Source: CG2-30-46-19 sp034414555
Lineage (GTDB): Bacteria; Chloroflexota; Dehalococcoidia; GIF9; AB-539-J10
Assembly: GCA_034414555.1 (NCBI GenBank)
Contig: DAOUMA010000016.1
Span: 171,775 to 235,774 of the forward strand
DNA length: 64,000 bases
Direction of reading: 5' to 3'
Below, piece after piece: positions 60,825-64,000 of the stretch (within the stretch, counting starts at the first letter, position 1; each line of letters begins with the position of its first letter). Under the pieces are notes generated by a model. That model ran no database searches and was not told the DNA's origin. It saw only the letters and a list, made by a program, of their open reading frames with translations. The position numbers and the translations under genes are program-made.

Positions 60825-62114
60825 TTATGTAAAAGAAAAGGTACCTGCTGGCAGACTTGAGAATGTTGTTGTATTCGGTATTGTTGGTGTGCCTGCATCG
60901 GTATCCAAGGTAAAAGGACCAAAGTCACTCGTGAAATTAAAGGCTACACCCGGGGCGCTAGCCGGACTGGTGACCTTGATAACGGTAATGCTGCCCGTTG
61001 GCAACGTTACCGCCGGGATTGGGAGGGCTATCGCTCCTGAAGGGCCAGCCGACTGACCGTCGATGGTGAAGTGCTTGTTCGCCCCGCCGCCTCCAGCTCC
61101 GCTCCACGCAGTGGTTGTCCAATCATCATAAACGTGGGTTCCGTATACTACGCCCGCGGGAACAGCAGCTGCTGGTGCGTGCGCTCCATATAGCGAGGCG
61201 GGATTACTCAACAGGTATTCATGACCAGTGCTCCAAACAAAGCTCGCCGCCATCTTCGCTTCGAAGTAGATGGTGACAGTGTGAGTCCCGCTCGAGAACG
61301 AGGCCGGGAAGTTGGAGTTAGTTGCGTGGATTGTAGCTGGGTCGATGCGGAAGGCGTGGACAGCAGACGGCGAGTTTAGCGGATCATCCCCGGTAAAAGT
61401 GTGGTTCTTGTCATTGTAGCCTTGGTTGATGTTGAGTGGGGTGAAGGCCCAGAAGCCGTCGCCACCATCAGTGGCTGGAGGCTCCGGGGTGCCGTCAGGT
61501 AACACCGAGTTGGCAGCTACATACGGTTTATCCACCGCCACCCTGAAGTTGCTGAGAGCATCTATAAATATGCGACCGCCCACGGCTTCGTCGAACATCA
61601 CATTGAAACTGGGAACGGTGCCGGTTATCCCCGTTACCGTATATTGATATTGCACCCAGTCGTTTTCGGCATAGCCGCTCTGCTGTCCCGTGCCCCACGA
61701 GGAGGTGCCTTTATCATACCCGGACTTATCATAGCCAACGGCATCTGCCTCGGTAGCCGCGGTTAGCGCGGAGTTAGCCCCATCGGTCGCCGTTATCTTG
61801 TAGCGCCCGGGTATCATCGGTGGAGAGTAGGTAGTCTGGAAGCTGCCGCTAGCATCCGTAGACACCGGCGGTAGAATATCAGTCCCCGCGTTGCCCGGCT
61901 CCTGCACTATAATATTGACGGTGCCGTCCGCCGTGAACCCGCTCCCGGTTATGACCATTGTCTCCCCGACGGCGTACTTGGTCTTGTCGGTCGAAATCGT
62001 GGCTGTGGATGTGGCACCCACCAAAGCCCCGCCAATCATGGTAACGATGACAAGAGCCGCTATAAAAAGCGAAGCCCCTATCATGACTTTTTTAAAATTT
62101 CCGAATCTTTTCAT
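60825..62114 (-). CDS. Surface protein, N-terminal part, ending at an in-frame TAA
   Basis: A 429-residue frame. Signal peptide (VMIGASLFIAALVIVTMIGG), a beta-sandwich domain (ISTDKTKYAVGETMVITGSG), a glycine- and aromatic-rich middle of unknown fold, and the beginning of a prealbumin-like domain that stops at FSSLPAGTFSFT. The next codons after the TAA read TVPSGWTLTSLTG, the natural continuation, where E-T-V-P-S-G-W is expected. A GAA to TAA change (base 60827) explains it. Confidence 0.75.
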   Translation of the reverse strand: MKRFGNFKKVMIGASLFIAALVIVTMIGGALVGATSTATISTDKTKYAVGETMVITGSGFTADGTVNIIVQEPGNAGTDILPPVSTDASGSFQTTYSPPMIPGRYKITATDGANSALTAATEADAVGYDKSGYDKGTSSWGTGQQSGYAENDWVQYQYTVTGITGTVPSFNVMFDEAVGGRIFIDALSNFRVAVDKPYVAANSVLPDGTPEPPATDGGDGFWAFTPLNINQGYNDKNHTFTGDDPLNSPSAVHAFRIDPATIHATNSNFPASFSSGTHTVTIYFEAKMAASFVWSTGHEYLLSNPASLYGAHAPAAAVPAGVVYGTHVYDDWTTTAWSGAGGGGANKHFTIDGQSAGPSGAIALPIPAVTLPTGSITVIKVTSPASAPGVAFNFTSDFGPFTLDTDAGTPTIPNTTTFSSLPAGTFSFT

Positions 62115-62304
62115 AATGTTTTATCCCCCTTTTTAATGGATTGCCTTCATAATACTTCAAATGTTTTTTATTGATATTCCGCCTTTTTCCCGCTCGCTAT
62201 ATTCCAGTCCCATCGTGGCAAGCGGCTCCTTTATATTTGTATTTCGTTTATTTATCATCATCTATTTGAAATATTTGAAAGGCTACACAATCTCCGAATG
62301 CATG

Positions 62305-62340
62305 ACCTAAAAATAAAAAACCGACCTTTCAAGGTCGGTT
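62305..62340 (-). terminator. Rho-independent terminator upstream of the surface-protein gene
   Basis: AACCGACCTT (62319-62328) pairs with AAGGTCGGTT (62331-62340); on the minus strand it is followed by TTTTTATTTTT. It lies about 190 bases before the surface-protein start on the same strand, in attenuator position. Confidence 0.75.
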
Positions 62341-62342
62341 TC

Positions 62343-62505
62343 ACTATTGGCTCCCCACCACCCAAGTGCCCACCTACAGGTGACGGCTCAACGCCCCCTC
62401 GTCAATCGGCTACTCGTCACCTTGTCAAGTCATTTTTTGCCCTTATCTTGGTCGCTACACAGCACAACATACACCGCGCCATATTTTATTTTCGCAGCCA
62501 AGATA
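62343..62505 (-). ncRNA. Candidate structured leader RNA / attenuator, class unknown
   Basis: On the minus strand: a 7-base inverted repeat ATCTTGG/CCAAGAT (62498-62504 with 62445-62451), an 8-base one AGGTGACG/CGTCACCT (62415-62422 with 62378-62385), and a competing hairpin CACCT/AGGTG (62371-62382) sharing the second strand, then the terminator at 62305-62340. I do not recognise a known riboswitch consensus. The rest of the gap 62115-62838 holds no gene. Confidence 0.4.
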
Positions 62506-62625
62506 TGTCCTAGAATTTTTCCCTGGCTATCACCACCTCTTAGAATTTTCCCATTGCCCTTGACCTAGGCACAACAAAATATAACAGACTTTAGTCCGCT
62601 GACTCTTGTACCACTCTAATTTAGT

Positions 62626-62822
62626 TCAAGTCAATAGCATTATCTTTACTTTACCTCCAAATCGTGGGACAAAAGTCCTGTTTCCGCGACTTTTTGGTCA
62701 GGGTAAAAATTGGTCATGGTAAAAACCCGGGAGCCGGGGATAGGACTTTCTGGTGATTTACGGGGAAGAAAGCTTAGATTAGTATAAGTTTAGGCAACAT
62801 AAATAAAGTTGTGTGTGGATGG
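62626..62822 (+). repeat. Duplicated upstream region, copy 1
   Basis: Starts TCAAGTCAATAGCATTATC and is similar over almost its whole length to 63235-63420. It contains the promoter below and a direct repeat TTGGTCAgGGTAAAaa / TTGGTCAtGGTAAAaa (62695-62725), a possible operator; copy 2 keeps only one of the two. Confidence 0.75.
62757..62785 (+). promoter_or_regulatory. Promoter of HTH gene 1
   Basis: TTTACG (62757-62762), 17-base spacer, TAGTAT (62780-62785). The arrangement is conserved in the duplicated copy at 63349-63377. Confidence 0.6.
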
Positions 62823-62838
62823 ATAAGATAGAGGTAAG

Positions 62839-63051
62839 ATGAAAGTATACTCAAACGATTCCGAGATGCTGACTACCGCCGAGGTAGCCAGGCTATTGCA
62901 TGTTCATCCCAACACGGTGAGGCAGTGGAACAATAAAGGGATGTTTCATGCCTATCGTCTGGGGACAAGGGGTGACCGCAGGTTCGACCGCAAGGAGATA
63001 GAGCGCTTTATGATGGAGCATAACGACACCTGGTTGTCCCCTGTATATTAG
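62839..63051 (+). CDS. Excisionase/MerR-type small HTH protein 1
   Basis: A 70-residue protein: LTTAEVARLLHVHPNTVRQW (winged-helix DNA-binding), GMFHAYRLGTRGDRRFDRKEI. Single HTH_17/BldC-like domain. It is about 85 percent identical to the gene at 63625. Start preceded by GAGGTAAG. A regulator of unknown target. Confidence 0.85.
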   Translation: MKVYSNDSEMLTTAEVARLLHVHPNTVRQWNNKGMFHAYRLGTRGDRRFDRKEIERFMMEHNDTWLSPVY

Positions 63052-63234
63052 CTCGAGGCTTTCCCTGATTTCATGGTCTGACGCGTACTTAAATCCCGCC
63101 ATCTCACCCTTAAAATGAGGTAATAGTTTGCCCTAACCCGCTGGACCCACCACCACATACGGCTTTCATCTCTGGTTTTATTTTTTGATTTTAGTACCAG
63201 TACTATTTTAAAATATTTTTAGCATATATGGGAA
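63052..63234. other. Intergenic stretch between the two HTH units
   Basis: AT-rich and without convincing frame. It precedes the second copy of the duplicated upstream region, which begins at 63235. Confidence 0.4.
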
Positions 63235-63420
63235 TCAAGTCAATAGCATTATCTTCACTTTACCTCCAAATCCACGAAAAATGTTTTGTTTTCTCTGACT
63301 TTTTGGTCAAAGTAAAAGGCGGGGACCCGGGATAGTACTTTTTGGTGATTTACAGGGAAGAGAGCTTAAGTTAGTATAAGTTTAAGTAACATAAATAAAG
63401 TTGTGTGAGGATAGATAAAG
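63235..63420 (+). repeat. Duplicated upstream region, copy 2
   Basis: Matches 62626-62822 with scattered changes and a short internal gap. It ends shortly before the small gene at 63441, which is absent from copy 1. Confidence 0.75.
63349..63377 (+). promoter_or_regulatory. Promoter of the second HTH unit
   Basis: TTTACA (63349-63354), 17-base spacer, TAGTAT (63372-63377), the same positions in the repeat as in copy 1. Confidence 0.6.
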
Positions 63421-63440
63421 AAGATTATAAGGAAGAAGAA

Positions 63441-63623
63441 ATGGAAATAATGAATAAAGAAGAGACCGAAAAAATAACTAAAATGTCTTTTGCTGATTTA
63501 GCGAACCTTGCTGGCGACCAGAAATTCCTGGCGCAAGTAGTTTCAGCAGTTTATAACTATGGAATTCAACTGGGAAAACAGCAAGCGTTACGAAAGAAGT
63601 CTCCAAGAACACAAGCGAGTTAA
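63441..63623 (+). CDS. Small protein of unknown function upstream of HTH 2
   Basis: A 60-residue protein from the ATG preceded by AAGGAAG; a GTG start at 63405 is possible. Acidic start (MEIMNKEETEKITKMSF) and basic end (KKSPRTQAS), with AQVVSAVYNYGIQLGKQQ between. No family recognised. One base separates its stop from the HTH start. Confidence 0.6.
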   Translation: MEIMNKEETEKITKMSFADLANLAGDQKFLAQVVSAVYNYGIQLGKQQALRKKSPRTQAS

Positions 63624-63624
63624 G

Positions 63625-63810
63625 ATGAAAGTAGACTCAAGCGATTCCGACATGCTGACTACCGCCGAGGTAGCCAGGCTATTGCATGTTCATCCCAACA
63701 CGGTGAGGCAGTGGAGCAATAAAGGGCTGTTTCATGCCTATCGCCTGGGGACAAGGGGTGACCGCAGGTTCAACCGCAAGGACATAGAGCGCTTTATAAG
63801 GCGCGAATAA
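63625..63810 (+). CDS. Excisionase/MerR-type small HTH protein 2
   Basis: A 61-residue paralog of the gene at 62839 (LTTAEVARLLHVHPNTVRQW; GLFHAYRLGTRGDRRFNRKD). It is co-transcribed with the small gene before it. A frame starting at 63559 overlaps that gene and adds non-homologous residues, so the ATG at 63625 is chosen. Confidence 0.85.
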   Translation: MKVDSSDSDMLTTAEVARLLHVHPNTVRQWSNKGLFHAYRLGTRGDRRFNRKDIERFIRRE

Positions 63811-63919
63811 ACTTTAGCTGCGGCAGCTCCTTCAGACAGAGTGCCTTATCAATCGTTGTTCAAGCTATGAGGCTGTTTAATTTTGATTTTGCGTTCGTTT
63901 TTAGGCATTTCAACAACCT

Positions 63920-63980
63920 TAAATTCTAAATCCTAATTTCTAAACTCTAAACAAATTCTAAATTCCAAATTCAAATACCA
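63920..63980. repeat. AT-rich degenerate repeat tract
   Basis: Successive variants of AAATTCTAAA and AATTCCAAAT, the simple-sequence type found between genes in many uncultured bacterial genomes. No gene is visible from 63811 to the end of the window. Confidence 0.55.
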
Positions 63981-64000
63981 AAACTCGTTTTGTTTTGGAT

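Noticed and set aside
62298..62568. Short plus-strand frames over the candidate leader RNA
   Set aside because: No ribosome binding site, low-complexity composition and overlap with a terminator and structured region.

Overview
This window looks like a chromosomal piece of an anaerobic bacterium, most likely Chloroflexota, class Dehalococcoidia. That placement is an inference from the overall protein style, the archaeal-like pyruvate:ferredoxin oxidoreductase in three genes, the shikimate kinase/dehydroquinate synthase fusion, the many palindromic intergenic repeats and the moderate-to-low GC. No rRNA is present to confirm it. Most tRNA genes do not encode CCA, which fits the CCA-adding enzyme at the left edge.

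Layout. 1-4.5 kb (+): end of a CCA-adding enzyme, secD, secF, hemW in one tightly packed operon. 4.5-10.5 kb: a deacetylase-family enzyme, an ADP-forming acyl-CoA synthetase-type subunit, then a thiamine-diphosphate enzyme with an iron-type alcohol dehydrogenase behind a good promoter. 10.5-25.6 kb (mostly -): tRNAs, an Old-Yellow-Enzyme/dienoyl-CoA reductase, a secreted propeller-like protein, a Xer recombinase with a dif-like site at its own promoter, an MBL enzyme, a thiolase, and an operon joining pyruvate:ferredoxin oxidoreductase (porCD-A-B) to NuoE/NuoF/HoxU-like electron carriers, then a cation exchanger.

25.7-33 kb is the accessory zone. A GC-rich block (HTH, DUF1214, DUF1254) sits directly behind tRNA-Ser(CGA). 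A class III aminotransferase follows. A DUF433/DUF5615 toxin-antitoxin pair lies between two copies of tRNA-Ser(GGA), the second decayed. Then comes what I read as an integron-like cassette stretch: an OLD-family nuclease and a small membrane protein, each followed by an attC-like site, with no integron integrase in the window.

33-44.4 kb (+) returns to housekeeping genes: PP-loop ATPase, zinc ribbon protein, racemase, dprA, topA, aroQ, Xaa-Pro peptidase, efp, PHP, formyltransferase, HAD, PfkB kinase and thyX. 44.4-58.8 kb (-) holds clpP, tig, aspS, a radical SAM/SPASM enzyme, a cluster of secreted proteins, a UbiA/CtaB-like prenyltransferase and most of the shikimate pathway (aroK-aroB fusion, aroC, aroE; aroQ is upstream), with a broken hicBA module between them.

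59-62.5 kb carries one large repetitive surface protein gene cut by a single in-frame TAA, with strong terminators and a structured, attenuator-like region upstream. 62.6-64 kb has two paralogous small HTH genes that share a duplicated upstream promoter region.

A recurrent theme is short palindromic repeat elements that have entered reading frames (hemW C-terminus, the aroK-aroB linker, the middle of aroC).
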